The notes below the pieces were generated by a model. It had not been told where the DNA came from and ran no database searches. It saw nothing but the letters and a program-made list of their open reading frames with translations. This document shows positions 10,401-25,591 of a DNA stretch of 64,000 nucleotides, piece by piece (the stretch's first letter is position 1; each line of letters opens with the position of its first letter). The translations under genes and the position numbers were made by a program. The DNA lies in assembly GCF_014636235.1 (NCBI RefSeq), contig NZ_BMDZ01000004.1, positions 1 to 64,000 on the forward strand. Direction: 5' to 3'. This DNA is from Tistrella bauzanensis (lineage in GTDB: Bacteria; Pseudomonadota; Alphaproteobacteria; Tistrellales; Tistrellaceae).

Positions 10401-10879
10401 CCCGCATCCATGGCGATTTCCATCTGGGTCAGCTTCTGGTCGCGATGGGCGATGTGGTGCTGATCGATTTCGAAGGTGAGCCCAGCCGGGCGCTGGCCTT
10501 GCGCCGGGCCAAGGACAGCCCGTGGCGCGACGTCGCCGGGCTGTTGCGCTCGCTCGACTATGTCACCGCGATGCCGTTGAAGGATACAGGCGCCGGCATC
10601 GGCAGCGGCGTCGAGCCGGGCGATGCCACGCTGTGGCTGACCCGTCTGCACCACGATGCCGCGGCCGCCTTCCTCGCCGCCTATCTGGGTTGTGAGGGCG
10701 ATCCCGCCGCCCCTGACATGCCGCCGCTGCTCGACCTGTTCCTGCTCGAAAAGGCCGCCTATGAGGTGGCCTATGAAGCGGACCACCGGCCGCACTGGCT
10801 GCCTCTGCCGGTCCATGGTCTGGCCCGCATCACCAAGCGCCTTTGCCCGGAGAGCGATGATGTCGCACGCCCCGACTGA
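7454..10879 (+). CDS. treS: Trehalose synthase / maltokinase fusion
   Basis: Bifunctional 1141-residue protein. Residues about 30-580 are TreS (GH13_16), interconverting trehalose and maltose: Asp233 in [12 protein letters not shown], Glu275 in [11 protein letters not shown], Asp341 in [10 protein letters not shown]. Residues about 620-1141 are maltokinase (Mak/Pep2), phosphorylating maltose to maltose-1-phosphate with [12 protein letters not shown], catalytic Asp988 in HGDFHLGQ and Asp1005 in IDFEGEP. The fusion is a known arrangement and channels trehalose to GlgE. ATG 7454 is preceded by AAAGG at 9 nt and lies 5 nt after the glgE stop; longer in-frame starts would lie inside glgE. A Gly/Ala-rich linker at about 710-735 lies within the kinase part. 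The 3' end overlaps glgB by 20 nt. Confidence 0.95.
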   Translation: MSPATPKTSSPRGHRSRGPFRATDARAAAAHPADPLWYKDAVIYQLHVKSFFDGNNDGIGDFAGLISRLDYIADLGVDTIWLLPFYPSPLRDDGYDIADYRNVNPDYGTLAEFRRFVTEAHARGMRIITELVINHTSDTHPWFQRARKAKPGSAHRNFYVWSDDDRKFPETRIIFLDTEKSNWTWDAEAGAYYWHRFYSHQPDLNFDNPRVLDAVQSVMRFWLDMGVDGLRLDAVPYLIEREGTSNENLPETHAVLKKIRAHLDEHYSDRMLLAEANQWPEDTQEYFGAGDECHMAFHFPLMPRMYMSIAQEDRFPITDIMRQTPEIPDGCQWAIFLRNHDELTLEMVTETERTFLWETYASDRRARINLGIRRRLAPLLERDRRRIELMHSLLLTMPGTPVLYYGDEIGMGDNVHLGDRDGVRTPMQWSPDRNGGFSRADPEQLILPPIIGPLYGHAAVNVETQLRDSHSLLHWTRRMLQVRRRFRAFGRGRLDFLYPGNRRVLAYLRGDDDATILCVANLSRTAQAVELDLSRYQHHVPVELVGGATFPPIGQLPYLLTLPPYGFYSFELQPEADAPAWHQPAPDPLPDYQTFVLRRGLAQLIDDPHRQRLTHDVLPEWLAKRRWFAGGDGIAADAVSLGFVEPLPGSDGAILIAGVDVRHGDGGQDRHILPLGILWDADRADASSTAVRLALARVRQTARVGLLTDGFALESFARAVIAGIAAGSGADAGGAAGGTAGVPGLRAVAGSDEARQVAASIAPDAPVRWLGTEQTNSSLIIGETAMIKLIRRFAPGINPEAEMARHLTAAGYAGVADFLGELVWQGGQDGDGGSDHGGTVAVVQRFIRNQGDGWGWITDQLARALDALHTSDHDRLEDVVSGIRDLAATIGRRLRDLHDVLARPSDDPDFAPETADPATADAWMARMADGLDAAFAIIARQEAGEGWVAADDAAAARLVLDRRDRLTARMAELARQGAGSTLTRIHGDFHLGQLLVAMGDVVLIDFEGEPSRALALRRAKDSPWRDVAGLLRSLDYVTAMPLKDTGAGIGSGVEPGDATLWLTRLHHDAAAAFLAAYLGCEGDPAAPDMPPLLDLFLLEKAAYEVAYEADHRPHWLPLPVHGLARITKRLCPESDDVARPD

Positions 10880-13235
10880 TCCCCATGCCCATAGTGCTGC
10901 GGCGCATGGCAGCGCGGGAGCCGACCTCAGGGCCACCGACCTTGGGGTCGCCAACTTCGACGGCGGGCGCCGCCCGCCCGTCGACCAAGGCGCCCTGGAT
11001 GCGCTGGCCGAGGCCCGCCACGGCGACCCCTTCGCCGTGCTGGGGCCACGAACCGATCCCGATGGCGGCATGCGCATCGTCACCATTCAGCCCGACGCGC
11101 TGTCGGTGAGGGTGATCGCCACCGATGACGGCCACGAACTGGGCCGGCTCGACCGATTGCACGCCGCTGGCATCTTCGGCGGCACGGTGCCACGGATGGT
11201 CGACGACGGCGGTTATCGCCTGCGCCTGACCACGGCCGGGGGCACGTTTGACGTCGACGACCCCTATCGTTTCGGTGCGCTGCTGGGCGATCTGGACCTG
11301 CATCTGATCCATGAGGGCCGGCATCTCGATCTGGCCCAGGTGTTGGGCGCCCATGTCACCGAGATCGACGGTGTCGACGGCGCCCGCTTCGCGGTCTGGG
11401 CGCCAAATGCCCGCCGGGTGTCGGTGATCGGCGATTTCAACGGCTGGGATGGCCGGCGCCTGGCGATGCGGCTGCGCCATGCGGCGGGCGTGTGGGAACT
11501 GTTCGTGCCCGGCGTCACCGCCGGCCGGCTGTACAAATACGAAATCCTCGACGCCAACGGCCAGATCCAGTTGAAGGCCGACCCGATCGCCCAGGCGACC
11601 GAAATGCCGCCGGGCACCGCCTCGGTCGTGCCCGATCCCACGCCCTTCACCTGGACCGATGACGGCTGGATGGCGCGCCGCGCCGAGGCCCAGGCGCCGA
11701 CCGCGCCGATCTCGGTCTATGAACTTCATGCCGCATCCTGGTATCGCGCCGGGGATGGCAGCCATCCCGACTGGGACGGGCTCGCCGACCGGCTGATCCC
11801 CTATCTCTCGACGCTCGGCTTCACCCATGTCGAGCTGCTGCCGGTGATGGAGCATCCCTTCGGCGGATCATGGGGTTATCAGCCGCTGGGGCTGTTCGCG
11901 CCCACGGCCCGCTTCGGCCGGCCGCGCGGTTTCGCGCGCTTCGTCGACCGCTGCCATGGCGCCGGTATCGGCGTGATCCTCGACTGGGTGCCGGCGCATT
12001 TCCCGTCGGACCCCCATGGTCTGGCCCGGTTCGACGGCACGGCGCTCTATGAACATGCCGATGAACGCGAGGGCCGCCACCGCGACTGGAACACGCTGAT
12101 CTATAATGTCGGCCGGCGCGAGGTCTCGGGCTTCCTGATCGCCTCGGCGCTCTACTGGCTGGAGCGCTATCACATCGATGGCATCCGGGTCGATGCCGTG
12201 GCCTCGATGCTCTATCGCGATTACAGCCGCAATGCCGGCGAATGGGTGCCCAACATCCATGGCGGGCGCGAGAATCTGGAAGCGGTCGCCTTTCTGCGCC
12301 AGATGAACCAGGCCATCAGCGCGCGCGTGCCCGGCGCCATCACGATCGCCGAGGAAAGCACCGCCTGGCCGGGTGTCACCGCGCCGCTGGGCGAGGATCC
12401 GGACGGCACCAGTCTGGGCTTCAGCTATAAATGGAATATGGGCTGGATGCACGACAGTCTGGAGTATATGGCGCAGGATCCCATCCATCGCCGCTTCCAT
12501 CATGGCTCGCTCACCTTCAGCCTGGTCTATGCCTGGTCGGAACGCTATGTCCTGCCGCTGTCGCATGACGAGGTCGTGCATGGCAAGGGCTCGCTCTATG
12601 GCCGGATGCCCGGCGACGACTGGCAGAAGCGCGCCAATCTCCGGGCCTATTTCGCCTTCATGTGGACCCATCCGGGCCGCAAGCTGATCTTCGCCGGCGG
12701 CGAACTCGGCAACCCGCGCGAATGGAACCACGACGCCTCGACGCCCTGGGATCTGCTCGACAATCCCGGCCATCGCGGCATTCAGAAGCTGGTCGCCGAT
12801 CTCAACCGGCTCTACACGCGGGAGCCGGCCCTGCACCGCGCCGACGACCAGCCGTCGAGCTTCCTGTGGCTGGTCGGCGACGACGCCGCCAACAGCGTCA
12901 TCGCCTATATCCGCCGCACCGGTGAAGACGACCCGGAGCCCGACATCCTGGTGGTCGCCAACCTCACCCCGGTGCCGCGGTATGATTACCGCATCGGCGT
13001 GCCAACAGCCGGCCTGTGGCACGAGATCCTGAACACCGATGCCACCGATTATGGCGGCAGCGGCATGGGCAATGGCGGGCAGGTGATGGCGCTGGAGGAA
13101 CCGTCCCATGGCCGGCCGGCCTCGCTGTCGCTGACCCTGCCACCGCTCGCGACCCTGCTGCTCCGCCATGGTCCCGGCATCGGTCGCGGCCCCCTTCCCA
13201 GTCATACCGACGACAGCCCTGTCCAGGAAAGGTGA
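10860..13235 (+). CDS. glgB: 1,4-alpha-glucan branching enzyme
   Basis: GH13_9 enzyme making alpha-1,6 branches in the glucan polymer. The 791-residue protein has an N-terminal N1 domain ([16 protein letters not shown]), a CBM48 domain ([20 protein letters not shown]), and a barrel with Asp445 in [12 protein letters not shown], Glu498 in [10 protein letters not shown] and Asp570 in [12 protein letters not shown]. There are tandem ATGs at 10857 and 10860; GGAGAG lies closer to ideal distance for the second. It overlaps the end of treS-mak. The full-length N1 domain is present, so this is not a truncated GlgB. It branches the linear chains that GlgE extends. Confidence 0.95.
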   Translation: MSHAPTDPHAHSAAAHGSAGADLRATDLGVANFDGGRRPPVDQGALDALAEARHGDPFAVLGPRTDPDGGMRIVTIQPDALSVRVIATDDGHELGRLDRLHAAGIFGGTVPRMVDDGGYRLRLTTAGGTFDVDDPYRFGALLGDLDLHLIHEGRHLDLAQVLGAHVTEIDGVDGARFAVWAPNARRVSVIGDFNGWDGRRLAMRLRHAAGVWELFVPGVTAGRLYKYEILDANGQIQLKADPIAQATEMPPGTASVVPDPTPFTWTDDGWMARRAEAQAPTAPISVYELHAASWYRAGDGSHPDWDGLADRLIPYLSTLGFTHVELLPVMEHPFGGSWGYQPLGLFAPTARFGRPRGFARFVDRCHGAGIGVILDWVPAHFPSDPHGLARFDGTALYEHADEREGRHRDWNTLIYNVGRREVSGFLIASALYWLERYHIDGIRVDAVASMLYRDYSRNAGEWVPNIHGGRENLEAVAFLRQMNQAISARVPGAITIAEESTAWPGVTAPLGEDPDGTSLGFSYKWNMGWMHDSLEYMAQDPIHRRFHHGSLTFSLVYAWSERYVLPLSHDEVVHGKGSLYGRMPGDDWQKRANLRAYFAFMWTHPGRKLIFAGGELGNPREWNHDASTPWDLLDNPGHRGIQKLVADLNRLYTREPALHRADDQPSSFLWLVGDDAANSVIAYIRRTGEDDPEPDILVVANLTPVPRYDYRIGVPTAGLWHEILNTDATDYGGSGMGNGGQVMALEEPSHGRPASLSLTLPPLATLLLRHGPGIGRGPLPSHTDDSPVQER

Positions 13236-13241
13236 CGCCTC

Positions 13242-17190
<3,949 letters not shown>

Positions 17191-17204
<14 letters not shown>

Positions 17205-19197
17205 CACAGCACTTGCAGCCCTTGCCACTGCCGCCGGCATCGCCACCGCCTGGGAGGATGCCGCCGGCCAGCCACATGAGGTATCGCCCGACACGCTGCG
17301 CGCGCTGCTGGCGGTGCTGGACCTGCCCGCCGGCTCCGTGGCCCAGATCCGCGAAAGCCACGACCGCCTCGCCCGCGAAGACCGCCTCGCCCGCGAACCG
17401 GGGGCGCCGTCACAGGTGCCACCACTGGCCCCGCCGGTGCCCGATCGCTGTTTCAGCCTCGCCGACGCCACCGGCGACAGCAACCCCAGGCACAGCGACC
17501 CCAGGCTCTGGGGCATCGCCGCGCAGCTCTACAGTCTCAGGCGCCATGACGGCGCCGGAGACGGGGCGGGACATGGCGATCTGGGCTGCGGCGACACAAC
17601 GGCGCTGGCCAGCCTGGCCCGCGCCGCCGCCGCCCAGGGTGCCGCCTGTATCGGCGTCAGCCCGGTGCACGCGCTGTTCGATGCCGACCCGTTGAGCTAC
17701 AGCCCCTATTCGCCGTCGAGCCGGCTGTTCCTGAACACCATGATCATCGATGCTGACGCCATCGCCGGCGCGGACGAAACCGCCCGCAGCCTCGACCGGC
17801 TGGGCCTTGGAGCCAAGGCACGGCGCGTGGCGGCGGAACCGCTGATCGACTGGCCGGCGGTGGCACGTGTCAAGCAGGCGGTGATGCACGATCTGCTGGC
17901 CCGCCATGGCGCGCGGATCGAAGCCGACCCCGATTATCGTGGCTTCGCGGCCGCCGGCGGTGACGCCCTGGCCGACCATGCCCGGTTCGAGGCGATCGAC
18001 GCCCATATGCGTGCCACCCATGGCGCCGACGGCACCGGCACCGACGGCCATCCCCCCCATGGCTGGCGCGGCTGGCCCGAAGCGTTTCGCGATCCGCGCT
18101 CGCCGGCCGTGGCGGCCTTCGCCCGCGACCATCAGGACGCCGTGGCGCGGGCGCTGATGCTGCAATGGCAGGCGAGCCGGGGCCTGAGTGCCGCCCATCA
18201 GGCGGCGCGCGATGCCGGCATGCCGGTGGGGCTGATCGCCGATCTGGCGATCGGGGTCGATGGCAGCGGCGCCCAGGCGTGGAGTCATCAGGACCAGATG
18301 CTGATCGGCGCCACCATCGGCGCGCCGCCCGATCTGTTCAACCCGCTGGGCCAGAACTGGGGGCTTGCCGCCTTTTCACCCCGCGCGCTCGCCGCCAGCG
18401 GTCATGCCGCCTATATCCAGATGCTGCGCGCCGCCCTGCGCCATGCCGGCGGCATCCGCATCGATCATATTCTGGGGCTGATGCGGCTATGGCTGATCCC
18501 CGAGGGTGCGGCACCCGCCGAGGGCGCCTATCTGCGCTATCCCTTGCAGGATCTGCTGCACGCGACGGTGCTGGAATCGCGCCGGCACCACGCGGTGGTG
18601 ATCGGCGAGGATCTGGGCACCGTGCCGGCGGGCTTCCGCGACATGCTTGGCGCCCATGGCATTCTGGGCACCCGGGTGCTGTGGTTCGAACGCGACGCCG
18701 GCGATAATTTCCTGCCGCCCGATCGCTGGGAACGGTCGGTGGTCGCCACCGCCACCACCCATGACCTGCCGACCACCGCCGGCTGGTGGGCCGGCGCCGA
18801 TATCGACTGGCGCGAGCGTCTGGGCCTGTTCGGCCCGGGTGAGACCTCGGAAAGCCTGCGCGAACTGCGCGCGCTGGACCGGAGCCGGCTGTGGTCGGCG
18901 CTGGACGCCGCCGGCAGTGTCGATGGCATCGAGCCCGCGCCACATGCCTCCGCAGATCCAGTAATTGACGGAACACTCAACTTCTTGGGGCAGACCCCGA
19001 CGCCGCTGGTGCTGGCGCCGCTGGAAGATCTGGCCGGCCTGGGCGATCAGCCCAACCTGCCCGGCACCATCGCCGAGCATCCCAACTGGCGCCGACGGAT
19101 GCCCGCCCCGGTGCCCGATCTGCTTGAAACTCCGGCCGCGCGCCGGCGGCTGTCGAGGCTCGGTTCTGGCCGTCGTCATAAAGGTGACCCGTCATGA
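17191..19197 (+). CDS. malQ: 4-alpha-glucanotransferase (amylomaltase)
   Basis: GH77 enzyme that disproportionates malto-oligosaccharides, recycling short chains from debranching. The 668-residue product shows SYSPYSPSSRLFLN, GLIADLAIGVDGSGAQAW, the nucleophile region GGIRIDHILGLMRLW, acid/base region VVIGEDLGTVPAGFR and TTHDLPTTAGWW. An N-terminal domain of about 110 residues precedes the barrel, as in bacterial MalQ of this length. ATG 17191 has GGAGG at 9 nt and sits inside the end of glgX-treZ. A small duplication (LARED/LAREP) lies at about residue 66-76. The stop overlaps treY by 4 nt. Confidence 0.93.
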
Positions 19198-22016
19198 TCC
19201 ATCCCCGCGCCACCATGCGCCTGCAATTCCACAGCGGCTTCACCTTCGACGACGCGATCGCGACCCTCGACTATATGGCCCGGCTGGGTATCAGCCATGT
19301 CTATGCCTCGCCCATCCTGACCGCGCGGCGCGGGTCCACCCACGGCTATGACGTGGTCGACCCCACCCGGGTCAGCGACGCGCTCGGCGGCCGCGACGGC
19401 CTGGAACGGCTGGTCGCGGCGCTGCGCCGCCACGATATGGGGCTGATCGTCGACATCGTGCCCAACCACATGGCGGTGGGGCCTGAAAACCCATGGTGGC
19501 TGGACGTGCTGGAGAAAGGCGAGGCCAGTCCACATGCCCGGGTGTTCGATATCGACTGGCGGTCGCCCGATCCGCGCCTAAAGGGCAAGGTCCACGCCCC
19601 CTTCCTTGGCAGCGATTACGACACGGCGCTGGCCAATGGCGACATCCGGCTGGATTACGACCGCGACGCCGGCCGGTTCTTCATCGATGTTCACGGCAAC
19701 CGCTTTCCCGTCCGGGCCGAGGATCACGACCTGCTGATCGGCGCCGACCGCCATGGCGCCGCCACCGAAGACACCATCGCCACCGTGCTGGCCGATTTCC
19801 GCGAGCCCGAAAGCGGCCCGCGCGCCCTGCACCGCCTGCTCGACCGCCAGCATTACCGGCTGGCCTGGTGGCGCACGGCGGCCGATGAGGTCAACTGGCG
19901 GCGGTTCTTCGATATCGGCGAACTGGCGGCGGTGCGCGTCGAGGATCCGGCGGTGTTCGAGGCCACCCACGCCACGATCTTCGACCTGTATGCCGCCGGC
20001 CTGATCGACGGCCTGCGCATCGACCATATCGACGGACTGGCCGATCCCGGCGCCTATTGCCGGATATTGCGGGCACGGCTGGACCATCTGCACGGCAAGC
20101 GGCCGGAAACGGGGCGGTCCCAAGCGGCGCGGCCCCAGGCGCCACTGATCCTGGTCGAGAAGATCCTGGCCGCCGGCGAGCGGCTGCCCGAAGACTGGCC
20201 GGTCGACGGCACCACCGGCTATGATTTCATGAACGACGTGTCGTGCCTGCTGCATGACCCGTCGGGCCGCGGGCCGTTGCGGCGCCTGTGGCAGGAGGTC
20301 ACGGCTGCCCCCGGTGACCTTTCGAGCCCTGGCGATCCGGCTGCCGAACTGGTTCTGGCCCGCCGGCAGGTGCTGACCACCGCCTTCGACAGCGACCTTG
20401 AGCGCTGCGTGCGCACCTTCGCCGATCTGGCGCAGAGCCGCCGGCGCGACCGCGACATCACCCGCGCCGGCATCCGCCGGGTGCTGATCGAGGTGCTGGC
20501 ACAGTTCCCGGTCTATCGGATCTATGATGACGGCCAGGGCCACAGCGCCGCTTGCGACGCCACCATCGCCTTCGCGGTCGATCAGGCACGCCCCCAAGTC
20601 GCTGCGGGCGACCGGCTGACGCTGGAGCGGCTGGCCGACTGGCTGCATGGCGGCAGGGCGCTGGAGCAGGGCGGGATCGATGCGGCGTCCGAGGCCGGCC
20701 AGGGCACGGCGCCCTCCGCCGCCGATCTGCGCCGGATCGCCTTGATCCGGTTCCAGCAGTTGACCGCGCCACTGGCCGCGAAAGCCGTGGAAGACACCCT
20801 GTTCTATCGCGTGGCGCCGCTGCTGTCGTGCAACGAGGTCGGCGCCGACCCCGATGCGCCGACCCTGGCGCCCGAGGATTTCCACGCCGTCTGCCTGGAA
20901 CGGCAGGCCCGCCACCCGCGCGGGCTTCTGGCCACCGCCACCCACGATCACAAACGCGGCGCCGATGCCCGGATGCGCATCGCCGTGCTCAGCCAGATGA
21001 CCGACGAATGGGCGCAGACCCTGCGCGCCTGGCGGCGGATGAACGCGCCATTGCGGCACGGACATGAGGTCGATGGCCAGGGCGATCCCGGCGACGCCGC
21101 ACGCACGGCCCCCCATCCGGCCGATGAGGTGATGCTGTATCAGACCCTGATCGGCGTCTGGCCCGCGGGCACCGACAGCACCGCCGACAGTCTGGCCGCG
21201 GTGGCGGCCGACATCCTGCCCAGAGTGGAGGGCTGGCTGGTCAAGGCGCTGCGCGAAGGCAAGCGCCGGTCGAACTGGGTGGTGCCGGACACCGCCTATG
21301 AAGCCGCCTGTACCGCGTTCCTGCGCGCCATTCTGGGGCCGGAGGCGCAGTTTCCGGCCGCACTGGACCGGTTCGTGCGCCGGCTTGCCCCCGCCGCCCT
21401 GATCAACAGCCTGACCCAGAGCGTGCTGCACACCACCAGCCCCGGCATCCCCGACATCTATCAGGGCACCGAGGTGATGGATCTGTCGCTGGTCGACCCC
21501 GACAATCGCCGGCCGGTCGATCACGAGGCGCTGGCCGGTTTGCTGAACCAGCAAATCCCGCCCGATCAACTGATCGAGATGCCGCGCGATCATGGCGCCG
21601 CCAAACAGGCGGTGTTGGCGGCCGTCCTGGCTTTGCGGACGCGCGACCCGCTGCTGTTCACCGAAGGCGCCTATCGGCCATTGACGGTCACCGGTCCCGC
21701 CGCCGCCCATGTCCTGGCCTTCGCCCGCCAGCACGATCCCGACGGCGCGGACGATGAGGCGGGGCCGGGTCAGGCGGGACCGCTTGGCCATGTCATCGTG
21801 CTGGTCTCGCGCCTCGCCGACCGTCTGCTGCCCGAAGGCGGCCTGCCGCTGGTCCCGCGTGAAGGCTGGGCCGACACGCTGATCGAGATCCCCGACGATC
21901 TGGCCGGCCACCACCACGACGCGCTGACCGGCGAAAGTATCGGGCTTACCGCCGGCGGTGTCGCGGTCGCGGGGCTGCTCGCCCGGCTGCCGGTGGCGGT
22001 TCTGGTCAGCGGCTGA
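19194..22016 (+). CDS. treY: Malto-oligosyltrehalose synthase
   Basis: GH13_26 intramolecular transglucosidase that converts the reducing end of a malto-oligosaccharide to a trehalosyl unit; TreZ then cuts off trehalose. The 940-residue protein has the family N-terminus ATMRLQFHSGFTFDDA, YASPILTARRGSTHGYDVVD, Asp277 in GLRIDHIDGLADP, Glu322 in LVEKILAAGERLP and the C-terminal SLTQSVLHTTSPGIPDIYQG. ATG 19194 overlaps the malQ stop by 4 nt with AAAGGTGA upstream. Last gene of the glucan-trehalose operon; no clear intrinsic terminator follows it before the gcd promoter. Length is usual for the family, with internal insertions around 480-520. Confidence 0.95.
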   Translation: MIHPRATMRLQFHSGFTFDDAIATLDYMARLGISHVYASPILTARRGSTHGYDVVDPTRVSDALGGRDGLERLVAALRRHDMGLIVDIVPNHMAVGPENPWWLDVLEKGEASPHARVFDIDWRSPDPRLKGKVHAPFLGSDYDTALANGDIRLDYDRDAGRFFIDVHGNRFPVRAEDHDLLIGADRHGAATEDTIATVLADFREPESGPRALHRLLDRQHYRLAWWRTAADEVNWRRFFDIGELAAVRVEDPAVFEATHATIFDLYAAGLIDGLRIDHIDGLADPGAYCRILRARLDHLHGKRPETGRSQAARPQAPLILVEKILAAGERLPEDWPVDGTTGYDFMNDVSCLLHDPSGRGPLRRLWQEVTAAPGDLSSPGDPAAELVLARRQVLTTAFDSDLERCVRTFADLAQSRRRDRDITRAGIRRVLIEVLAQFPVYRIYDDGQGHSAACDATIAFAVDQARPQVAAGDRLTLERLADWLHGGRALEQGGIDAASEAGQGTAPSAADLRRIALIRFQQLTAPLAAKAVEDTLFYRVAPLLSCNEVGADPDAPTLAPEDFHAVCLERQARHPRGLLATATHDHKRGADARMRIAVLSQMTDEWAQTLRAWRRMNAPLRHGHEVDGQGDPGDAARTAPHPADEVMLYQTLIGVWPAGTDSTADSLAAVAADILPRVEGWLVKALREGKRRSNWVVPDTAYEAACTAFLRAILGPEAQFPAALDRFVRRLAPAALINSLTQSVLHTTSPGIPDIYQGTEVMDLSLVDPDNRRPVDHEALAGLLNQQIPPDQLIEMPRDHGAAKQAVLAAVLALRTRDPLLFTEGAYRPLTVTGPAAAHVLAFARQHDPDGADDEAGPGQAGPLGHVIVLVSRLADRLLPEGGLPLVPREGWADTLIEIPDDLAGHHHDALTGESIGLTAGGVAVAGLLARLPVAVLVSG

Positions 22017-22070
22017 CCGCCGCCTCATGCCCGCGTCATGCATGAGCCGGCATTTTCCGCGGCCGGTTGT

Positions 22071-22096
22071 GGAACCTGCGCGTGGCCAACCCGGTT
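22071..22096 (+). promoter_or_regulatory. EcfG-like promoter of the gcd-cox operon
   Basis: GGAAC, 17 nt, GGTT in the 121-bp gap between treY and gcd, about 42 nt upstream of the gcd ATG. Same form as the motifs at 3742 and 47334. Suggests the quinoprotein-oxidase operon belongs to the stress regulon; not proven. Confidence 0.5.
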
Positions 22097-22137
22097 GACC
22101 GGACAGACGCGCCCCCACCCCGACGCGGAGACAGCCC

Positions 22138-24564
22138 ATGCCCGAGATCCCCACCCACCGGCGATCGACCCTGCTGGTCCTGACCGCGCTGGTGTTTCTG
22201 ATCATCGGTCTGGGTCTGGTCGCGGCCGGCGGCTGGCTGGCGGCACATGGTGGCTCCTGGTACTACGTCGCCGCAGGTCTGGGCTTCCTGATCATCGCAT
22301 GGCTGCTGTTCCGCGGCCACGCCGCCGCGCTCTGGGCCTATGCCCTGCTCACCCTGGCCTCGCTGGTCTGGGCGGTCGGGGAAGCGGGGCTCGACTGGTG
22401 GCAACTGGCGCCGCGCGGCGACGTCATCGTGGTGCTGGGGCTGTGGCTGGCCATGCCGTGGATGACCCGGCGGCTGGGTGTGCGGGCGCTGGCGCCACGG
22501 GCCCTGCCGCTGCCGCTGGCGCTGGCGGCCACCATCGTCGTGGCGGCGATCGCCATGGCCGTGCCATCCCATGGCATCGATGGCCGCCTGCCCATGCAGG
22601 CCGTGGCCGATCTGCCCCCCGATAGCGGCGGCGTGCCGGCCGGAGACTGGCACGCCTATGGCCGCACGCAAGGCGGCCAGCGTTACAGCCCGCTCGACCA
22701 GTTCACGCCGCAGACCATCGACCGGCTGGATGTCGCCTGGACCTATCACACCGGCGATGTCCGCAAGCCCACCGACCCCGACGAGACCACTTATCAGGTC
22801 ACGCCGCTGAAAGTGGGCGATACGCTCTATCTATGCACGCCCCATAACCATGTGATCGCGCTGGATGCCGAGACCGGCCGCGAGCGCTGGCGCTATGACC
22901 CAGAGGTGCCCGACAGCGCCAACCGCCAGCACCTCACCTGCCGGGGCGTGTCATACCATCTGGGCGAGGCCGCCGACCCCGCCACGCCCCCCGACCGGCA
23001 GGCCCCCTGTGTGGCCCGGATCTTCATGCCCACCGCCGATGCCCGGCTGATCGCGCTGGATGCCCGGACCGGCGATGTCTGCCGCGATTTCGGTGAGGAC
23101 GGCGCGATACAATTGTGGCGCGGCATGCCGAACCTGAAGGAAGGCTTCTATTATTCCACCTCGCCGCCGGTGGTGACGCGAGAGCTGATCGTCATCGGCG
23201 GCGCGGTCAACGACAATGTCTCGACCAGCGACCCCTCGGGCGTGATCCGCGCCTATGACATCGACAATGGCGCGCTGGTGTGGAACTTCGACACCGGCAA
23301 TCCCGATGCCACCCAGCCGATCGAGGACGGCCAGAGCTATACCGAAAACTCGCCCAATAGCTGGTCGATCGGCAGCGTCGACGAAGATCTGGGGCTGGTC
23401 TATCTGCCGATCGGCAACCAGCCGCCCGACCAGTGGGGCGGCCGCCGATCCGACAGCGTCGAGCGGTTTTCCTCCTCGGTCACCGCGCTCGATCTGGCCA
23501 CCGGTCAGGTGCGCTGGGTGTTCCAGGCCGTGCATCACGATCTGTGGGACCGCGACGTGCCGGCCCAGCCGACCCTGGTCGATCTGGCGATGCCGGACAG
23601 CCCGCGCGCCCGGCCCGACGGCACGGTGCCGGCGCTGGTTCAGCCCACCAAACAGGGCGACATCTTCGTGCTCGACCGCCGCACCGGCGATCCGCTGCTG
23701 CCGGTGACCGAAGAGCCGGCCCCGCAGGGCGCGGCCGAGGGCGACCATACCGCCCCCACCCAGCCGGCATCGGCGCTGTCGTTCCGCCCGCCGCCGCTTC
23801 GGGAACGCGACATGTGGGGCGCCACCATGTTTGATCAGCTCGCCTGCCGCATCCGCTATCGCAGCCTGGATTACGACGGCGCCTATACCCCGCCCTCGGT
23901 GCGCGGCACCCTGGTCTATCCGGGCAATTTCGGGGTGTTCAACTGGGGCGGCGTCGCGGTCGACCCGGAACGGCAGGTGCTGTTCGCGACACCGGCCTAT
24001 CTCGCCTTCGTCATCCGGCTGATCCCGCGTGACAACGACACCGACACCTATGTCTCCGATGGCCCGCCCGGCCTGAACGAGAATTTCGGCGCGCCCTTCG
24101 CGGTCGATATCGGCCCGATGCTGTCGCCGCTGGGCCTGCCCTGTCAGGCGCCGCCCTGGGGCTATGTCGCCGGCGCCGATCTGCGCACCGGCGAGATCGC
24201 CTGGATGCGCCGGAACGGCACGGTCCGCGACCGCGCGCCGGTGCCGCTGCCCTTCGAGATGGGCGTGCCCGATCTGGGCGGGCCGCTGATCACCGCCGGC
24301 GGCACCGCCTTCATCAGCGGCACGATCGACAATGACGTCCGCGGCTATGACCTGGAAACCGGTCGCCGGCTGTGGGAAGACCGCCTGCCCGCCGGCGGCC
24401 AGGCAACGCCGATGAGCTATCTGGGCCGCGATGGCCGGCAATATCTGCTGGTGGTGGCCGGCGGCCATGGCTCGCTCGGCACCGATGCCGGCGATGCGGT
24501 CATCGCCTATACGCTGCCGAAAAACCAGGCGCTGCCGGACAACCAGGCGTCGCCGAATGGCTGA
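22138..24564 (+). CDS. gcd: Membrane-bound PQQ-dependent glucose dehydrogenase
   Basis: Quinoprotein that oxidises glucose (or another aldose) to the lactone at the periplasmic face and passes electrons to ubiquinone. The 808-residue protein has five hydrophobic segments within residues 10-145, as in E. coli Gcd, followed by a PQQ beta-propeller (GDWHAYGRTQGGQRYSPL, then YHTGDVRKPTDPDE, GRERWRYDP, VHHDLWDRDVPAQPTLVDL and WGATMFDQLACRIRYR). GGAG lies 7-10 nt before the ATG. No PQQ biosynthesis genes are in the window. It overlaps coxB by 8 nt, tying a quinone-reducing dehydrogenase to a terminal oxidase operon. Confidence 0.92.
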   Translation: MPEIPTHRRSTLLVLTALVFLIIGLGLVAAGGWLAAHGGSWYYVAAGLGFLIIAWLLFRGHAAALWAYALLTLASLVWAVGEAGLDWWQLAPRGDVIVVLGLWLAMPWMTRRLGVRALAPRALPLPLALAATIVVAAIAMAVPSHGIDGRLPMQAVADLPPDSGGVPAGDWHAYGRTQGGQRYSPLDQFTPQTIDRLDVAWTYHTGDVRKPTDPDETTYQVTPLKVGDTLYLCTPHNHVIALDAETGRERWRYDPEVPDSANRQHLTCRGVSYHLGEAADPATPPDRQAPCVARIFMPTADARLIALDARTGDVCRDFGEDGAIQLWRGMPNLKEGFYYSTSPPVVTRELIVIGGAVNDNVSTSDPSGVIRAYDIDNGALVWNFDTGNPDATQPIEDGQSYTENSPNSWSIGSVDEDLGLVYLPIGNQPPDQWGGRRSDSVERFSSSVTALDLATGQVRWVFQAVHHDLWDRDVPAQPTLVDLAMPDSPRARPDGTVPALVQPTKQGDIFVLDRRTGDPLLPVTEEPAPQGAAEGDHTAPTQPASALSFRPPPLRERDMWGATMFDQLACRIRYRSLDYDGAYTPPSVRGTLVYPGNFGVFNWGGVAVDPERQVLFATPAYLAFVIRLIPRDNDTDTYVSDGPPGLNENFGAPFAVDIGPMLSPLGLPCQAPPWGYVAGADLRTGEIAWMRRNGTVRDRAPVPLPFEMGVPDLGGPLITAGGTAFISGTIDNDVRGYDLETGRRLWEDRLPAGGQATPMSYLGRDGRQYLLVVAGGHGSLGTDAGDAVIAYTLPKNQALPDNQASPNG

Positions 24565-25591
24565 CCGCCCGGATCGCAGGCGACGCCTGATCGCCATTGG
24601 TGTCTCAGCCCCCATATTGCTGACTGGCGCCATATTACTGACTGGCGGTTGCACCGGCATTCAGTCGACGCTGGATCCGGCCGGCATCGGCGCCGAACGG
24701 GTGGCGTCGCTGTTCTGGGTGATGCTGACCGGTGCCGGCATCATCTGGGTGATGGTGATGGCGATCGCCATCCATGCCGCCCGCCGCAGGCGCCCGATCA
24801 GCCTGTTCAAGGCCAAGCGGTTCATCATCGCCATGGGCGCCATCTTCCCGACCGTGGTGCTGACCGCGCTGCTGGTCCACGGGCTGCGGCTGATGCCCGA
24901 ACTGCGCACGGGCGGCGGCGATCTGACGATCGAGGTGGTGGGCGAGCAGTTCTGGTGGCGGGTGGTCTATCACCCGCCCGCCGGCCACCCGGCCGCCGGC
25001 ACGCCGGTGGTGTCGGCCAATGAAATCCGCCTGCCGGCCGGTGCCGAGGTCGATCTGGTGCTGAACAGCCCCGACGTGATCCATTCGTTCTGGATCCCGG
25101 CCATTGCCGGCAAGATCGACATGATCCCCGGCCGTACCACCCGGCTGACGCTGAAGCCGACCAGACCGGGCGTCTATCGCGGCGCCTGCGCCGAATTCTG
25201 CGGCACCGCCCATGCCCTGATGGCGTTGACGGCCGAGGTGATGCCGCAGGCCGATTTCGACCGCTGGCTGGCCGATCAGGCCGGCCCCGCGCGGAGCCCG
25301 GCCCCCGGCACGCCGGCCGCGCGCGGGGCCAGGATTTTTGCCGATCAGGGTTGCGGCGCCTGCCACAGCGTGCGCGGCACCGACGCGCGGGGCACCATCG
25401 GCCCCGATCTCACCCGGATCGGCGGGCGCCACAGCATCGGCGCCGGCATCCTGCCCAACACCCCCGCGCGTCTGGCCGATTTCATCAGCGCCACCACCAC
25501 GGTCAAGCCGGGGGTGCTGATGCCACCCTATGGCATGCTGGCGCCGCAGGCCCTGGCCGACCTCTCAGCCTATCTGGAGAGCCTGGAATGA
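24557..25591 (+). CDS. coxB: Cytochrome c oxidase subunit II with fused cytochrome c domain
   Basis: Subunit II of a caa3-like haem-copper oxidase; CuA takes electrons from a fused haem c and hands them to subunit I. The 344-residue protein starts with a lipoprotein-type signal ending LLTGGC (Cys32), has two membrane helices, then the cupredoxin domain with NSPDVIHSFWIPAIAGKID and GACAEFCGTAHALM (CuA Cys, His, Met and Glu). A C-terminal cytochrome c domain follows with GCGACHS and a Met in LMPPYGM. It starts within the last codons of gcd and its stop overlaps coxA by 4 nt. Confidence 0.93.
   Translation: MADRPDRRRRLIAIGVSAPILLTGAILLTGGCTGIQSTLDPAGIGAERVASLFWVMLTGAGIIWVMVMAIAIHAARRRRPISLFKAKRFIIAMGAIFPTVVLTALLVHGLRLMPELRTGGGDLTIEVVGEQFWWRVVYHPPAGHPAAGTPVVSANEIRLPAGAEVDLVLNSPDVIHSFWIPAIAGKIDMIPGRTTRLTLKPTRPGVYRGACAEFCGTAHALMALTAEVMPQADFDRWLADQAGPARSPAPGTPAARGARIFADQGCGACHSVRGTDARGTIGPDLTRIGGRHSIGAGILPNTPARLADFISATTTVKPGVLMPPYGMLAPQALADLSAYLESLE

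Noticed and set aside
19578..22205. A long minus-strand frame opposite treY
   Set aside because: No domain; mirrors the coding bias of treY.
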